Assembly: GCA_016709335.1 (NCBI GenBank)
Contig: JADJNC010000004.1
Span: 186,001 to 250,000, forward strand
Reading direction: 5' to 3'
Source of the DNA: Candidatus Propionivibrio dominans
GTDB lineage: Bacteria; Pseudomonadota; Gammaproteobacteria; Burkholderiales; Rhodocyclaceae
Length of the DNA stretch: 64,000 nt
Below, piece by piece: positions 7,598-17,679 of the stretch (positions are counted from its first letter, which is position 1; the number at the start of each line of letters is the position of its first letter). The notes beneath the pieces are model-generated. The model had not been told where the DNA came from, searched no databases, and was given only the letters and a program-made list of their open reading frames with translations. A program made the translations under genes and the position numbers.

Positions 7598-10500
7598 TCA
7601 TGCCACCTCTCCTTCGGCCTGAACCCTGGCTATCAATTCATTGGCGACCGGCGTGTCGAGCCAGTCGATCTTGTTCATCTTGCGCACCACAACGAACTCG
7701 TCGCGGTTGGTGCCGATCGTTCCGTAGTAGTTGAAACCGTAGCTGAACTGTGCATAGCCGCCGATCATATGCGTCGGCTTGAGCACAATGCGCGTCACCG
7801 AGTTGTGGATGCCGCCGCGCACGCCGGTGATCTCGGAGCCCGGCGTGTTGATGATCTTTTCCTGCGCGTGGTACATCATCACCATGCCGGGTTTGACGCG
7901 CTGGCTGACAACTGCACGCGCCGCGATGGCACCGTTGATGTTGAACAGCTCGATCCAGTCGTTGTCCTCGACGCCCACCTTTCTGGCATCGTCCTCGCTC
8001 AGCCACACACAGGGCCCGCCGCGGCTCAGCGTGAGCATCAGCAGGTTGTCGGTGTAGGTACTGTGGATACCCCACTTCTGGTGCGGCGTGATGAAGTTCA
8101 GCGCAATCTCGGGGTTGCCGTTCGGCCGGATGCCCTGGATGCCGGCGGTGGTCTTCAAGTCCACCGGCGGGCGGTAGCTGGTAAAACCTTCGCCAAAAGC
8201 GATCATCCACGGGTGGTCCATGTAGAACTGCTGGCGCCCGGTGAGCGTGCGCCAGGGGATCATCTCGTGCACATTGGTATAGCCGGCGTTGTACGAGACG
8301 GTCTCCGATTCGATGCCGCTCCAGGTCGGCGAACTGATGATCTTGCGCGGCTGCGCCTGGATGTCGCGGAAGCGGATTTTCTCGTCCTCGCGGTGCAGCG
8401 CCAGGTGCGTGTGGTCCAGCCCGGTCTGCTTGCCCAGCGCCTCCCAGGCCTTGACGGCGACATGGCCGTTGGTCTCGGGTGCGAGTTGCAGGATCACCTC
8501 GCAGGCATCGATGTCGGTCTCGATCTTCGGCATGCCGCAGGTGACGCCCTCGGCCGTCACCAGGCCGCTCAACTCTCCGAGCTGCCTGACTTCGGTCTGC
8601 GTGTTCCAGGCGATGCCCTTGCCGCCGTTGCCAACCTTGTTCATCAAGGGGCCGAGCGCGGTGAAACGCTTGAAGACGTTGGGGTAGTCGCGCTCGACGA
8701 CAGCCATGTTCGGCGCCGTCTTGCCGGGGATCAGTTCGCACTCGCCGCGCTTCCAGTCCTTGACCTCGAAGGGCTGGGCCAGCTCAGAGGGGCTGTCGTG
8801 CATCAGCGGGGTCAATACCAGTTCCTTCTCGACGCCGAGGTGACCGACACAGACTTCGCTGAATTTTTTGGCGAAACCCTTGTAGATGTCCCAGTCGCTG
8901 CGCGACTGCCAGGCCGGGTCGACCGCCGTCGATAGCGGATGGATGAAGGGGTGCATGTCGCTGGTGTTGAGGTCGTTCTTCTCGTACCAGGTGGCGGTGG
9001 GCAGAACGATATCGCTGTACAGGCAGGTGGTACTCATGCGGAAGTCGAGCGTGACCAGCAGGTCGAGTTTGCCTTCAGGTGCCTTGGCGTGCCAGACGAC
9101 CTCTTCGGGTTTGGCTTCCTCGGCACCCAAATCCTTGCCCTGCACACCGTTGCTCGTACCGAGCAGGTGCTTGAGGAAATACTCGTGGCCCTTGCCGCTG
9201 GAGCCGAGCAGGTTGGAACGCCAGACGAACAGGTTGCGCGGCCAGTTGTCGGGGTGGTCGGGGTCGGTGCAGCTCATCGTCAGCGAACCGTCCTTGAGCG
9301 ACTTGACCGCATAGTCCCTGGCGTCGATGCCGGCCGCCTGCGCATCGCGCACCACCTGCAAGGGGTTGGTCTTCAGTTGCGGGGCCGAAGGCAGCCAGCC
9401 CATGCGCTCGGCGCGCACGTTATAGTCGATCATGCTGCCGCCGTAGAGCGCCTTGTCGGCCAGCGGCGAGATCACTTCTTCCATGCCCAGCTTCTCGTAG
9501 CGCCACTGGTCGGTGTGCGCGTAGAAGAAGCTGGTGCTGTTCATCTGGCGCGGCGGGCGTATCCAGTCGAGCGCAAAGGCCAGCGGCGTCCAGCCGGTTT
9601 GCGGCCGCAGCTTTTCCTGGCCGACGTAGTGCGCCCAGCCGCCGCCACTCTTGCCAATGCAGCCGCACAGCATCAGCATGTTGATGACGCCACGGTAGTT
9701 CATGTCACTGTGATACCAGTGGTTCATCGCCGCACCGATGATCACCATCGAGCGGCCCTCGGTCTTGTCGGCGTTGTCGGCAAACTGGCGGGCCACGGCA
9801 ATCACCTGATCGCGCGGCGTGCCGGTGATGCGCTCCTGCCAGGCCGGCGTATAGGGCGTATCGTCGTCGAAATCCTTGGCCGCAAGCTCGCCGGGCGAGC
9901 CGCGCGCCACGCCGTAGTTGGCGGCCTGCAGGTCGAAAACCGTGGCCACCCGTACCGTGCGCTGTTCGCCTGCTTTGCCGAGTGCCAGGTTTTGCACCGG
10001 CACCGTGCGCACCAGCACATCGCCGTTCTCACCCTTGAGCACGTTGTTCGGGAAATGTTCGCTGACAATGCCGCCAAAATACGGGAAGCCGACTTTGGCG
10101 GTAGCAATTCCCGGAATTCCCGGCGGCTCGCCTTCAAGCAGCGAAAGCTTCAGCTTCACCGCCTGGCCGTACTGCGCTTCCTTGGCTTCGAGATTCCACT
10201 GCCCCTGGTCGGCACGACCGTCGGCGCCCCAGCGGAAACCGATGGCGCCATTGGGCAACACCAGCTTGCCGTCAGCGTCGATAGCCAGCGTCTTCCATTC
10301 CGGGTTGTTGGCCTGGCCGAACTGCCCGTCGATATCCGATGCACGCAGGTAACGATCGGGAACCAGAATCTTCTCGCCGCCCGGCAGCGTGTGTTCCTTG
10401 AGCATCACCAGCATCGGCAGATCGGTGAAGCGACGTGCGTAATCGTCGAAATACGCGCTGCGCCCGCCCGGCACGGGCCCGTCGCCGGCTCCGAAGTAGA

Positions 10501-11449
10501 ACTCCTTCAGGATCACATGGCCCATGGCCATGGCCAGGGCCGCGTCGGTGCCCTGCTTGGGATGCAGCCAGATATCGGAGAGCTTGGCAACTTCGGAATA
10601 GTCGGGCGTGATGGCCACCGTCTTGGTGCCCTTATAGCGCACCTCGGTAAAGAAATGCGCGTCCGGCGTGCGCGTCTGCGGCACGTTGGAACCCCAGGCG
10701 ATGATGAAGCTGGAGTTGTACCAGTCGGCCGATTCGGGAACGTCGGTCTGCTCGCCCCAGATCTGCGGGCTGGCCGGCGGCAGGTCGCAGTACCAGTCGT
10801 AAAAGCTCATGCAGACGCCGCCGATCAGGCTCAGGTAACGGCTTCCCGCCGCATAGCTGACCATCGACATCGCCGGGATCGGCGAAAAACCGATGACGCG
10901 GTCCGGCCCGTATTTCCTGATCGTGTAGACATTGGCCGCGGCGACGATTTCGTTGACTTCATCCCAGCCCGAACGGACAAAGCCGCCGAGCCCGCGCACG
11001 CTCTGATAATCACGTCGGCTCGCCTCGGACTCGACGATGGAGGCCCACGCCTCGACCGGGTTGCGGCTCGAACGCGCAGCCCGCCACAGCTTGAGCAGAC
11101 GTCCGCGCACCAGCGGATATTTGACGCGGTTGGCGCTGTACAGATACCAGCTATAACTGGCGCCGCGCGCGCAGCCACGCGGCTCGTGGTTGGGCATGTC
11201 CCAGCGGGTGCGTGGATAATCGGTCTGCTGGGTTTCCCAGGTGACGATGCCGCCCTTGACGTAGATCTTCCACGAGCACGAACCCGTGCAGTTCACGCCA
11301 TGGGTCGAGCGCACGATCTTGTCGTGCGCCCAGCGGTTGCGGTAGGTGTCTTCCCAGGTCCGGTCTTCGCCCGTGGCTACGCCGTGGCCGTCGGAGAACG
11401 ATTCCCTTGGTTGGGAGAAATAGGTCAGTCGATCGAGAAAGTGGCTCAT
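7598..11449 (-). CDS. narG: Respiratory nitrate reductase alpha subunit (Mo-bisMGD)
   Basis: Catalytic subunit reducing nitrate to nitrite at the cytoplasmic side. It has 1283 residues, in the expected range. The FS0 cluster motif HGVNCTGSCSWKIYVKGGIV (His-x3-Cys-x3-Cys) lies near residue 50. The Mo-ligand region reads SFYDWYCDLPPASPQIWGEQ, near residue 220, with the conserved Asp. Later NarG blocks such as KGHEYFLKHLLGTSNGVQG and FRMSTTCLYSDIVLPTATWYEKNDL are present. There is no Tat signal, only the vestigial N-terminus usual for membrane-bound NarG. The frame is unbroken over 3.8 kb. Confidence 0.97.
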   Translation of the reverse strand: MSHFLDRLTYFSQPRESFSDGHGVATGEDRTWEDTYRNRWAHDKIVRSTHGVNCTGSCSWKIYVKGGIVTWETQQTDYPRTRWDMPNHEPRGCARGASYSWYLYSANRVKYPLVRGRLLKLWRAARSSRNPVEAWASIVESEASRRDYQSVRGLGGFVRSGWDEVNEIVAAANVYTIRKYGPDRVIGFSPIPAMSMVSYAAGSRYLSLIGGVCMSFYDWYCDLPPASPQIWGEQTDVPESADWYNSSFIIAWGSNVPQTRTPDAHFFTEVRYKGTKTVAITPDYSEVAKLSDIWLHPKQGTDAALAMAMGHVILKEFYFGAGDGPVPGGRSAYFDDYARRFTDLPMLVMLKEHTLPGGEKILVPDRYLRASDIDGQFGQANNPEWKTLAIDADGKLVLPNGAIGFRWGADGRADQGQWNLEAKEAQYGQAVKLKLSLLEGEPPGIPGIATAKVGFPYFGGIVSEHFPNNVLKGENGDVLVRTVPVQNLALGKAGEQRTVRVATVFDLQAANYGVARGSPGELAAKDFDDDTPYTPAWQERITGTPRDQVIAVARQFADNADKTEGRSMVIIGAAMNHWYHSDMNYRGVINMLMLCGCIGKSGGGWAHYVGQEKLRPQTGWTPLAFALDWIRPPRQMNSTSFFYAHTDQWRYEKLGMEEVISPLADKALYGGSMIDYNVRAERMGWLPSAPQLKTNPLQVVRDAQAAGIDARDYAVKSLKDGSLTMSCTDPDHPDNWPRNLFVWRSNLLGSSGKGHEYFLKHLLGTSNGVQGKDLGAEEAKPEEVVWHAKAPEGKLDLLVTLDFRMSTTCLYSDIVLPTATWYEKNDLNTSDMHPFIHPLSTAVDPAWQSRSDWDIYKGFAKKFSEVCVGHLGVEKELVLTPLMHDSPSELAQPFEVKDWKRGECELIPGKTAPNMAVVERDYPNVFKRFTALGPLMNKVGNGGKGIAWNTQTEVRQLGELSGLVTAEGVTCGMPKIETDIDACEVILQLAPETNGHVAVKAWEALGKQTGLDHTHLALHREDEKIRFRDIQAQPRKIISSPTWSGIESETVSYNAGYTNVHEMIPWRTLTGRQQFYMDHPWMIAFGEGFTSYRPPVDLKTTAGIQGIRPNGNPEIALNFITPHQKWGIHSTYTDNLLMLTLSRGGPCVWLSEDDARKVGVEDNDWIELFNINGAIAARAVVSQRVKPGMVMMYHAQEKIINTPGSEITGVRGGIHNSVTRIVLKPTHMIGGYAQFSYGFNYYGTIGTNRDEFVVVRKMNKIDWLDTPVANELIARVQAEGEVA

Positions 11450-11500
11450 GCGGTTTCCCCAGAAGGGTTCGTTGAAATGGAAGCGACAGGGTTAAGAAAA

Positions 11501-13168
11501 TCAGGGATTCTTTACGTAGGCATTGGCGCGCAGGTAGAACCACCAGTTCAGCACCAGGCACAGTGCGTAGAAGATGGCGAAGCCGTACATGGCGTTTTGC
11601 GGTGTTCCGGCCTTGATCTGGGCACCGATGACGACCGGGGCGATGAAGGCGCCGTAGGCGGCAATGGCCGAAGTCCAGCCGAGCACCGGGCCGGCCTGCT
11701 GCCGGTCAAAAATGAAGCCGATGCTGCGGAAGGTGGAGCCGTTGCCGATCCCGCTACAGGTGAACAGAACCACGAACAGGGCCATGAAGGCCAGGAAGTA
11801 CTGCTCGGGTTGTGCCGAGTTGTAGGCCAGCAACATCACGTAGCCGACCGCGCCCGAGGCCACCACCATCAGAGCGGAGATGATTTGCGTCACGATGGAG
11901 CCGCCGACTTTGTCCGAAATCCAGCCGCCAACGGGTCGCACGGCGGCACCGACGAACGGGCCGATCCAGGCGTAAGTCAGCGCCGACGGAGCGTTGGGAT
12001 TCTTCAGGGCGTGCGAGAACACGCCGGTGACGGGATCCGCCACGTGCTGGAAGCCAAAGATCACGGTGATGGCCAGTGGCAGCGCCATGGAAAAACCGAT
12101 GAAGGAACCGAAAGTCACGATGTAGAGCGCTGTCATCGACCAGGTGTGCTTGTTCCTGAAGATCAGGAACTGCTTGGCCACGCCTTCCTTCATCGGGCCG
12201 AAGGCCGCCAGGCGCATCACCAGCAAGGCGCTGACGATGTCGAGCGGAATCGCCACCCACATGCTGATCAGACCCAGACCGGTAGGCGCTGGCAGGTATA
12301 GATACAGCCCGAACATGGCCGGTATGAAGGCCAGGGTGTACAAGTAGGTGACTTTGGCGAACGCGACAAGCGGGTTGCCGGTGTCCGGCGAAACGGTTTT
12401 GAGGTTGTTCATGCCGAACCAGCACAGGATCGACAAGGGCACCAGCGACAGCACCCAGGCGAAGCCGGCGTTCTGGATCCAGGTCGGGGTACCTGCAGCA
12501 ATCTTGCCGAATATCCAGCCGCTGTCCTTGACCAGCTTGGTCGATTCACCGCCAAAGTCGCCGAAGATGCTCACCGTCATCACCAGCGGGATCACCACCT
12601 GCATGGTGGTCACGCCGAAGTTGCCCAGGCCGGCATTCAGCCCCAGTGCGGTACCCTGCAGGCGCTTGGGGAAGAAGGTGCTGATGTTGGACATGGAACT
12701 GGCAAAGTTGCCGCCGCCGACGCCGGACCACAACGCCATCAACTGGAATGCCCACAAAGGCCATTCAGGGTGCTGCAGCGCGATGCCGGTACCGATGGCG
12801 GGTGCCAGCAGCATGGCGGTGGTCAAAAAAATCGTATTGCGCCCGCCCGCCAGTCGAATCAGGAACGAGGCAGGAATGCGCATCGTGGCGCCGGAAATGC
12901 CGGCAATGGCGGTCAGCGTGAACAGCTCGGCCTGGGTGAAGGGAAAGCCCAGGTTGAGCATTTGCACCGTGATGATGCCCCACATGCCCCACACCGCGAA
13001 GCCGCACAGCAGGGCCGGGATCGAGATCCACAGGTTGCGGTTGGCGATGCGCTTGCCCTTCGATTCCCAGAATGCCTCGTTCTCGACATCCCATTCGGCG
13101 ATATCGACTGAACTGCCGCTCGCCTGGCGCTCACCCACCGCTGAAACCTGTTGCGTCGTCTTGTTCAT
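11501..13168 (-). CDS. narK: NarK2-type nitrate/nitrite antiporter (MFS)
   Basis: Major facilitator with 12 predicted helices after a 40-residue cytosolic N-terminus. It carries the nitrate signature GGGNFASSMSNISTFFPKRLQG near residue 150 and a second Gly-rich block, SGIGNGSTFRSIGFIF, in the second half. The longer form (555 residues), with the GGG-NFA-S-S motif, matches the NarK2/E. coli NarK clade, which exchanges nitrate for nitrite; the clade call is from memory. It lies between narK1 and narG in the same direction, 51 bp before narG. Confidence 0.92.
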   Translation of the reverse strand: MNKTTQQVSAVGERQASGSSVDIAEWDVENEAFWESKGKRIANRNLWISIPALLCGFAVWGMWGIITVQMLNLGFPFTQAELFTLTAIAGISGATMRIPASFLIRLAGGRNTIFLTTAMLLAPAIGTGIALQHPEWPLWAFQLMALWSGVGGGNFASSMSNISTFFPKRLQGTALGLNAGLGNFGVTTMQVVIPLVMTVSIFGDFGGESTKLVKDSGWIFGKIAAGTPTWIQNAGFAWVLSLVPLSILCWFGMNNLKTVSPDTGNPLVAFAKVTYLYTLAFIPAMFGLYLYLPAPTGLGLISMWVAIPLDIVSALLVMRLAAFGPMKEGVAKQFLIFRNKHTWSMTALYIVTFGSFIGFSMALPLAITVIFGFQHVADPVTGVFSHALKNPNAPSALTYAWIGPFVGAAVRPVGGWISDKVGGSIVTQIISALMVVASGAVGYVMLLAYNSAQPEQYFLAFMALFVVLFTCSGIGNGSTFRSIGFIFDRQQAGPVLGWTSAIAAYGAFIAPVVIGAQIKAGTPQNAMYGFAIFYALCLVLNWWFYLRANAYVKNP

Positions 13169-13213
13169 GATGATTCCTGTGTTGAAGTTGCCGGGTCAAG
13201 TCTGTTGCGTGAT

Positions 13214-14476
13214 TCAGTTCATGCTCATGGGCAGGGAATTCTTGCTGCTCCGCCCCGCGTTCATTGGCCGCACTTCAGCGAAGTACATCCACATCAGCGA
13301 CACCCAGATGATGCCGAACATCAGCATGAAGGCCGAGGAGCGGACGCCGGTCAGATCGACCAGGGCGCCGAAAATGATCGGCAGCAGGAAGCCGCCCATG
13401 CCGCCGGCAAGTCCGACAATTCCCGAAATGACGCCGATGTTGTGCGGAAAATCGTCGGAGATGTACTTGAAGACCGAGGCCTTGCCGATCGCGAAGGCAA
13501 TACCCATGGTGAACATCAGGGCGGTGAAGACCCAGACGTTAAGACCGATGTGGAAGGTTTGCGGACCACCTACCGTCATGATCGTCAGTTGCGTCTGCGG
13601 GTACGACAGGAAGAAGAGGCAGAGCAACGAAACCCAGAGCACCCACCAGGTGACGGTATGGGCGCCGAACCTGTCGGAGAAATGGCCGCCGATGGCGCGC
13701 AGAATGCCGCCCGGAATGCTGAATGCGGCGGCCAGCAGTGCCGCCGTCTGCAGGTTGAAGCCGTATTCGGTGATGTAATACTTTGTCATCCACAGCGCCA
13801 TGGCCACATAACCGCCAAAGACAATCGAGTAGTACTGGCAGTAGCGCCAGACCCGCGGGTCTTTCAGCGCCAGCAGTTGCTCGCGGACGGTGATGGTCTT
13901 GCTGACCTTGTGCGCGGGATCGGAATAGGTCAGGAACCAGAAGGCGATCGCCGTGACCAGCATCAGCACGGCATAAACCCTGGGCACCATCGTCCAGCCC
14001 CAGGCGACGACAATCATTGGCGCCACCAGTTTGGTTACCGCCGCGCCGGTGTTGCCGGCACCGAAGATACCCATCGCCAGTCCCTGCCGGTTGCGCGGGA
14101 ACCAGCGCGCACAGTAGGCGATACCGACGGTGAACGAGCCACCGGCGACGCCGACGAAGAGACCCGTAACGAGGTAATGCCAGAACTCGGTGCCGAGCGA
14201 GATCATCCAGATCGGAATCACCGTGGATAGCATCAGGATGAAGAAGACGACGCGGCCACCGAACCGGTCGGTCCACATGCCGAGCGGCAGACGGATGAGC
14301 GAGCCGGTGAGCACCGGCATGGCGATCAGGACGCCGAACTGGGTTTCGTTGAGACCCAGGGTCTGCTTGATCGGAATGCCGATCACCGCAAACATCATCC
14401 AGATCATGAAGCACACCGTGAAAGCCAGCGTACTCATCACCACCACGGACCACTGCTTGTACTTCTCGGATGCCAC
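13214..14476 (-). CDS. narK: NarK1-type nitrate transporter (MFS)
   Basis: First gene of the nar operon, 420 residues with 12 helices. The motif GVAGGSFTVGIAYCARWFPRNRQG lies near residue 110 and GLAGGMGGFLLPIIFG near 360, typical of NNP-family nitrate transporters. Shorter NarK1 forms are usually described as nitrate/proton symporters, which start uptake before nitrite has accumulated to allow exchange by NarK2; the tandem K1-K2 arrangement is known from Paracoccus and Pseudomonas. A perfect FNR box lies 65-78 bp upstream of its ATG. Confidence 0.92.
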   Translation of the reverse strand: MASEKYKQWSVVVMSTLAFTVCFMIWMMFAVIGIPIKQTLGLNETQFGVLIAMPVLTGSLIRLPLGMWTDRFGGRVVFFILMLSTVIPIWMISLGTEFWHYLVTGLFVGVAGGSFTVGIAYCARWFPRNRQGLAMGIFGAGNTGAAVTKLVAPMIVVAWGWTMVPRVYAVLMLVTAIAFWFLTYSDPAHKVSKTITVREQLLALKDPRVWRYCQYYSIVFGGYVAMALWMTKYYITEYGFNLQTAALLAAAFSIPGGILRAIGGHFSDRFGAHTVTWWVLWVSLLCLFFLSYPQTQLTIMTVGGPQTFHIGLNVWVFTALMFTMGIAFAIGKASVFKYISDDFPHNIGVISGIVGLAGGMGGFLLPIIFGALVDLTGVRSSAFMLMFGIIWVSLMWMYFAEVRPMNAGRSSKNSLPMSMN

Positions 14477-14540
14477 GGACTACCCCTTTCGCACTTGACT
14501 CATTGAAAGAGAGTCTGAGGCGCAGGGGTACCCATCGTCT

Positions 14541-14554
14541 TTGATATAAATCAA
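14541..14554 (-). promoter_or_regulatory. FNR/Anr box for the nar operon
   Basis: TTGATATAAATCAA is a perfect match to the consensus TTGAT-N4-ATCAA. Its centre is 71 bp from the narK1 ATG. If it acts at -41.5, transcription would start near 14506 with a 30-nt leader, a normal class II layout. Heptamers like NarL sites (TACYYMT) lie at 14481-14487 and 14529-14535, with an inverted one at 14524-14530; their spacing is not the classical 7-2-7, so NarL control is only possible. Confidence 0.85.
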
Positions 14555-14750
14555 ATAAGAATCACCCGTGTCGGGTAAAAAAATACTAATACTTTCAGTT
14601 GCTTGCATTGGCGAGCGGCCGGTACTCCGGTGGCGTTGCCTGGCCATGCCCAACAAACTGGCATTGACCGGTTTTTGTCCGTCAGTGATACTCCGCCCAG
14701 GCGTTATGAATCCCTGTCCTCGAGCACGCTTGAGGACATGATGAACCTGG

Positions 14751-14857
14751 AAACCGCAGTTGAGGGCGAGCGAGTTTGCACCCTTCGCCCTGCGGGAGAA
14801 GGGCCGGGGATGAGGGCCTACGATATTTTCATTAGGCTCAACTGCGTTTTTCAGGAT
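14751..14857 (-). repeat. Interspersed MITE-like element, copy 2 (internally shortened)
   Basis: The gene-free stretch 14477-14947 holds the nar promoter and this element. Its ends form an inverted repeat: AAACCGCAGTTGAGGGCGAG at 14751 and CTCAACTGCGTTTTTCAGGA at 14837. The interior keeps one hairpin, CCCTTCGCCCTGCGGGAGAAGGG, and the flank GAGGGCCTACGATATT, close to the flank of the copy at 36702. Compared with the other two copies one hairpin is missing. Confidence 0.65.
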
Positions 14858-14947
14858 GAACCGACAGCTACCGGCGGTGCTTGCAACGGCAAGCGAAGCC
14901 ATCCATCCCATAGGCTTCAGACCCGCGCTCCGGCGTCACCCATCGTC

Positions 14948-15199
14948 ATGAAACTTAGTCGTCTTTACCAGCCGCGCAATCCACTGTTCTGGCTGATGGT
15001 GGTACTCAACCTGCTGTCCACCGCGCTGGCCTGGGTGGCTCGCACCTACAACCTGACGCCGCTCGCTGCCGGCATCGTCGCCATCATGGGGATAGGCAAT
15101 GCCGTGTTCGGAATCCGCCTGATGTACCTGCTGGTCCGCGACGAACCGAAGACCCGGCCCAAACGGGAGGCGGACGGTGCGCGGCCTGAAAAACAGTAA
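14948..15199 (+). CDS. Small two-helix membrane protein
   Basis: This 83-residue ORF starts at the ATG at 14948 (MKLSRLYQPRNPLFWL). The same frame is open far upstream, but that part is the repeat element and reads as low-complexity. Two hydrophobic segments are visible, NPLFWLMVVLNLLSTALAWV and LAAGIVAIMGIGNAVFGIRLMYLLV, followed by a basic tail RDEPKTRPKREADGARPEK. I know no function. It is codirectional with the next gene, 88 bp away. Confidence 0.7.
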   Translation: MKLSRLYQPRNPLFWLMVVLNLLSTALAWVARTYNLTPLAAGIVAIMGIGNAVFGIRLMYLLVRDEPKTRPKREADGARPEKQ

Positions 15200-15287
15200 G
15201 GCTGTTTCAACCACTCTTTAGCCACCTCGGTATCGATCGCCTTCACTGATACCATTACGTCTGGCGCACCATCAACCCAAAACCAAC

Positions 15288-15770
15288 ATGACCGATACTC
15301 TTCTGTGGATACTTACCATTGCGCTCATCCTCGCCGGCCTGGCCGGTACGGTGCTGCCTGCGCTGCCGGGGACGCTGCTCGTCCTGGCGGGCGTCGTGCT
15401 CGGCGCCTGGATCGACGATTTCAGCCGGGTCGGCTGGGGTACCGTGGCTGCAGTCACCCTGCTGGCGGTACTGGCCTGGGGGCTCGACTACGTGGCCGCC
15501 CTGCTCGGCGCCCAGCGCGCCGGGGCCAGCCGCCAGGCCATCGTCGGCGCGGCTCTCGGCACGGTGGCGGGAATCTTCATGGGACTGGTGGGCGTGCTGT
15601 TCATGCCGCTGGTTGGCGCCGCAATCGGCGAATACCTGGCGCGCCAGGACAGTCAGCGTGCCGTCAAGGTGGGTGTTGCAACCTGGCTGGGTATCATGGC
15701 CGGGCTGGTCGCCAAGGTCGTGATCGCCTTCATGATGATCGGCATCTTCGTCGCCGCGCTGTTGATCTGA
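15288..15770 (+). CDS. DUF456 family membrane protein
   Basis: A 160-residue, very hydrophobic protein with glycine-rich helices: ILAGLAGTVLPALPGTLLVLAGVVLGAW at the start, then a central QRAGASRQAIVGAALGTVAGIFMGLVGVLFMPLVGAAIGEYLA. This pattern of a PALPG motif and a GxxxG-rich second half is that of the DUF456 family, whose function is unknown. The C-terminus is helical and hydrophobic. It is convergent with umuC, 29 bp away. Confidence 0.85.
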   Translation: MTDTLLWILTIALILAGLAGTVLPALPGTLLVLAGVVLGAWIDDFSRVGWGTVAAVTLLAVLAWGLDYVAALLGAQRAGASRQAIVGAALGTVAGIFMGLVGVLFMPLVGAAIGEYLARQDSQRAVKVGVATWLGIMAGLVAKVVIAFMMIGIFVAALLI

Positions 15771-15799
15771 GCCCGCCGAAGGAAGACCAGCAGCCTCGG

Positions 15800-17083
15800 T
15801 CAGCGGGCTTTCACCGTCGGCAGGCCGGCCCACTCCGTTGTATACCCCGGCGACAAATGACCGCGTTTCATTTGCCATTCCTTGTCCAGGCCTTCCGCCG
15901 CCAGACGTAGCGTGCCGCGACCCCAGCGCGCATTGATCTGATCGAGCGCCTGCATAAGGCGCCCGTTCGCGCGCGTGGCCCGAGAGCTGGAGAACAGGGA
16001 AAGTTGGTTACGCAGGCGCGGGCGGATGTCCGAGAGCATGACGCCGGCCTTCTGGTAGGCGAAACCCGGCCGATAGATTTGTTTCAGGATCCGCCGTCCC
16101 CAGCGCGCCAGTAGCCGACTATCCGCCGTGGCTTCGGGCAAAGGCACCGTTACCGCCTTCTGATAGCGTGGCTCGGAAGGGTTGAACGGACTGGTGCGGA
16201 TGTAAACCGTCAGCGCGCCGGCCAGCGAGCCTTGCTGCCGGAGCTTTTCCGCTGCACGGCTAAGGTAACTGGCCACCGCCTCCTGCAGCGCCTCAAGGTC
16301 ATGGACCCGCTCGCCAAAGGAGCGGCTGCAGATGATCTGCTGCTTGTCCGGCACCACCTCCTCCAGCGCCAGACACGAGGTACCGCGCAGTTCGCGCAGC
16401 GTGCGTTCCAGCACCACCGAAAAGCGGGAGCGCAGGGTCTCCGCGTCGGCATCGCGAAGATCCCTGACCGTGCCGATTCCCATCGCCTGCAGCCGTGGCG
16501 TGAGCTTGCGGCCGACGCCCCAGACTTCGCCGACGTCGATCCGGGTCAGCAGCGCATCGAGATCGGCCGGCGGCATGATCGTAAAGTCACAGACACCCGC
16601 CGCACCGGCCAGATTCTTCTTGGCGCAGTGGTTGGCCAGCTTGGCCAGGGTTTTCGTCGGCGCGATGCCGACGCAAACCGTCAGCCCGAGCCAGCGCTGG
16701 ACACGCTCGCGGATTTGCCGCCCGTACTCGGCCAGGCCCGTGCCCTCGAAACCGGACACGTCGAGAAACGATTCGTCGATCGAGTAGACCTCGATGTCCG
16801 GCGAGAACTGCGCCAGAACCTCGACCACGCGATTGCTCATGTCGGCATACAGCGCGTAGTTCGATGAAAAAGCGACAATGCCGTGTCGCCTGGCCTGCTC
16901 ACGGATCCTGAACCAGGGCACGCCCATGGGAATGCCCAGCGCCTTGACCTCGGCGCTGCGGGCGACCACGCAACCATCGTTGTTCGAGAGCACCACCACC
17001 GGCACGCCGGCCAGCCGGGGGTCGAACAGCTTCTCGCAACTCGCGTAGAAGTTGTTGCAATCGACCAGTGCGAAAATCGGCAT
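15800..17083 (-). CDS. umuC: DNA polymerase V catalytic subunit UmuC
   Basis: Y-family translesion polymerase, active with processed UmuD. The 427-residue protein is full length. Catalytic motifs are intact: [14 protein letters not shown] with Asp8, and [11 protein letters not shown] with Asp103/Glu104. The two helix-hairpin-helix segments around [19 protein letters not shown] and [18 protein letters not shown] are present, and the little-finger domain follows. The gene is downstream of umuD in the same orientation, with a hairpin in the 98-bp gap. Confidence 0.96.
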   Translation of the reverse strand: MPIFALVDCNNFYASCEKLFDPRLAGVPVVVLSNNDGCVVARSAEVKALGIPMGVPWFRIREQARRHGIVAFSSNYALYADMSNRVVEVLAQFSPDIEVYSIDESFLDVSGFEGTGLAEYGRQIRERVQRWLGLTVCVGIAPTKTLAKLANHCAKKNLAGAAGVCDFTIMPPADLDALLTRIDVGEVWGVGRKLTPRLQAMGIGTVRDLRDADAETLRSRFSVVLERTLRELRGTSCLALEEVVPDKQQIICSRSFGERVHDLEALQEAVASYLSRAAEKLRQQGSLAGALTVYIRTSPFNPSEPRYQKAVTVPLPEATADSRLLARWGRRILKQIYRPGFAYQKAGVMLSDIRPRLRNQLSLFSSSRATRANGRLMQALDQINARWGRGTLRLAAEGLDKEWQMKRGHLSPGYTTEWAGLPTVKAR

Positions 17084-17141
17084 AAGCGCTGTCCTGAACT
17101 CAGAGGCTGTGAATTAATGGATAAACACCTCCCAGGCCGTC

Positions 17142-17161
17142 ATTCCGGCGAAAGCCGGAAT
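17142..17161. repeat. Intergenic hairpin between umuD and umuC
   Basis: ATTCCGGCGAAAGCCGGAAT is a perfect 8-bp stem with a 4-nt loop, inside the wider motif CGTCATTCCGGCGAAAGCC, a very common REP-like unit in proteobacterial genomes. The same arms, with a different loop, recur at 42561-42582. It could attenuate umuC relative to umuD, but no T-tract follows. Confidence 0.6.
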
Positions 17162-17181
17162 CCAGTGCCCGCGAATAATGC

Positions 17182-17667
17182 TCATATCGGCAGCCGCTTG
17201 AATTTGCCTACCGCGACGCCCCACACGAGCAGATCCAGGCCCTCGCGGATCTCGATGGGCGGATAGTCCTGATTCTCGGCAACCAGCGCCACCCGGCCGG
17301 CGCGCTGATAAAGACGCTTCACCAGCCGTTCTCCATTGATGAAGGCCACCACGATATGGCCATGCTGCGGCGCGATGCTGCGGTCGACGACCAGCACGTC
17401 GCCGGCAAAGATTTCAGCGCCTTCCATCGATCGGCCTTCGACCGGGAAGAAGAACGTGGATACCGGGTTGCGTATGAGGTAGGTGTTGATGTCGAGCCGC
17501 CGGTCCTCATAATCTGCCGCCGGCGAGGGGAAACCCGCCGACACCTTGCCGGAATCGAGCGGCAGGGCACAGGGCAAGGTAGCAAGCGCAGGCCGCTGGA
17601 TATCGTTGAAAAACGCGGCGGCGATCGACTCGGGAACGGGCAGGATGGAAGACATGGCGAAGGACAC
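17182..17667 (-). CDS. umuD: UmuD-type SOS mutagenesis peptidase subunit
   Basis: LexA/UmuD family autoprotease and Pol V accessory subunit. The catalytic dyad is visible: Ser80 in VEGRSMEGAEIF and Lys117 in ERLVKRLYQ. The presumed RecA-stimulated cleavage site is Ala44-Gly45 (KVSAGFPSPA), which differs from the Cys-Gly of E. coli UmuD and is like LexA. The start is either the GTG at 17667 or the ATG at 17655; neither has a clear ribosome site. A LexA box lies just upstream. Confidence 0.93.
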   Translation of the reverse strand: MSFAMSSILPVPESIAAAFFNDIQRPALATLPCALPLDSGKVSAGFPSPAADYEDRRLDINTYLIRNPVSTFFFPVEGRSMEGAEIFAGDVLVVDRSIAPQHGHIVVAFINGERLVKRLYQRAGRVALVAENQDYPPIEIREGLDLLVWGVAVGKFKRLPI

Positions 17668-17679
17668 TCGGCGCTGGAA

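Noticed and set aside
8939..12301. 1120-codon plus-strand frame opposite narG/narK
   Set aside because: Antisense of the narG and narK genes; composition rich in His/Arg/Ala with no domain. Long mirror frames are common in GC-rich genes.
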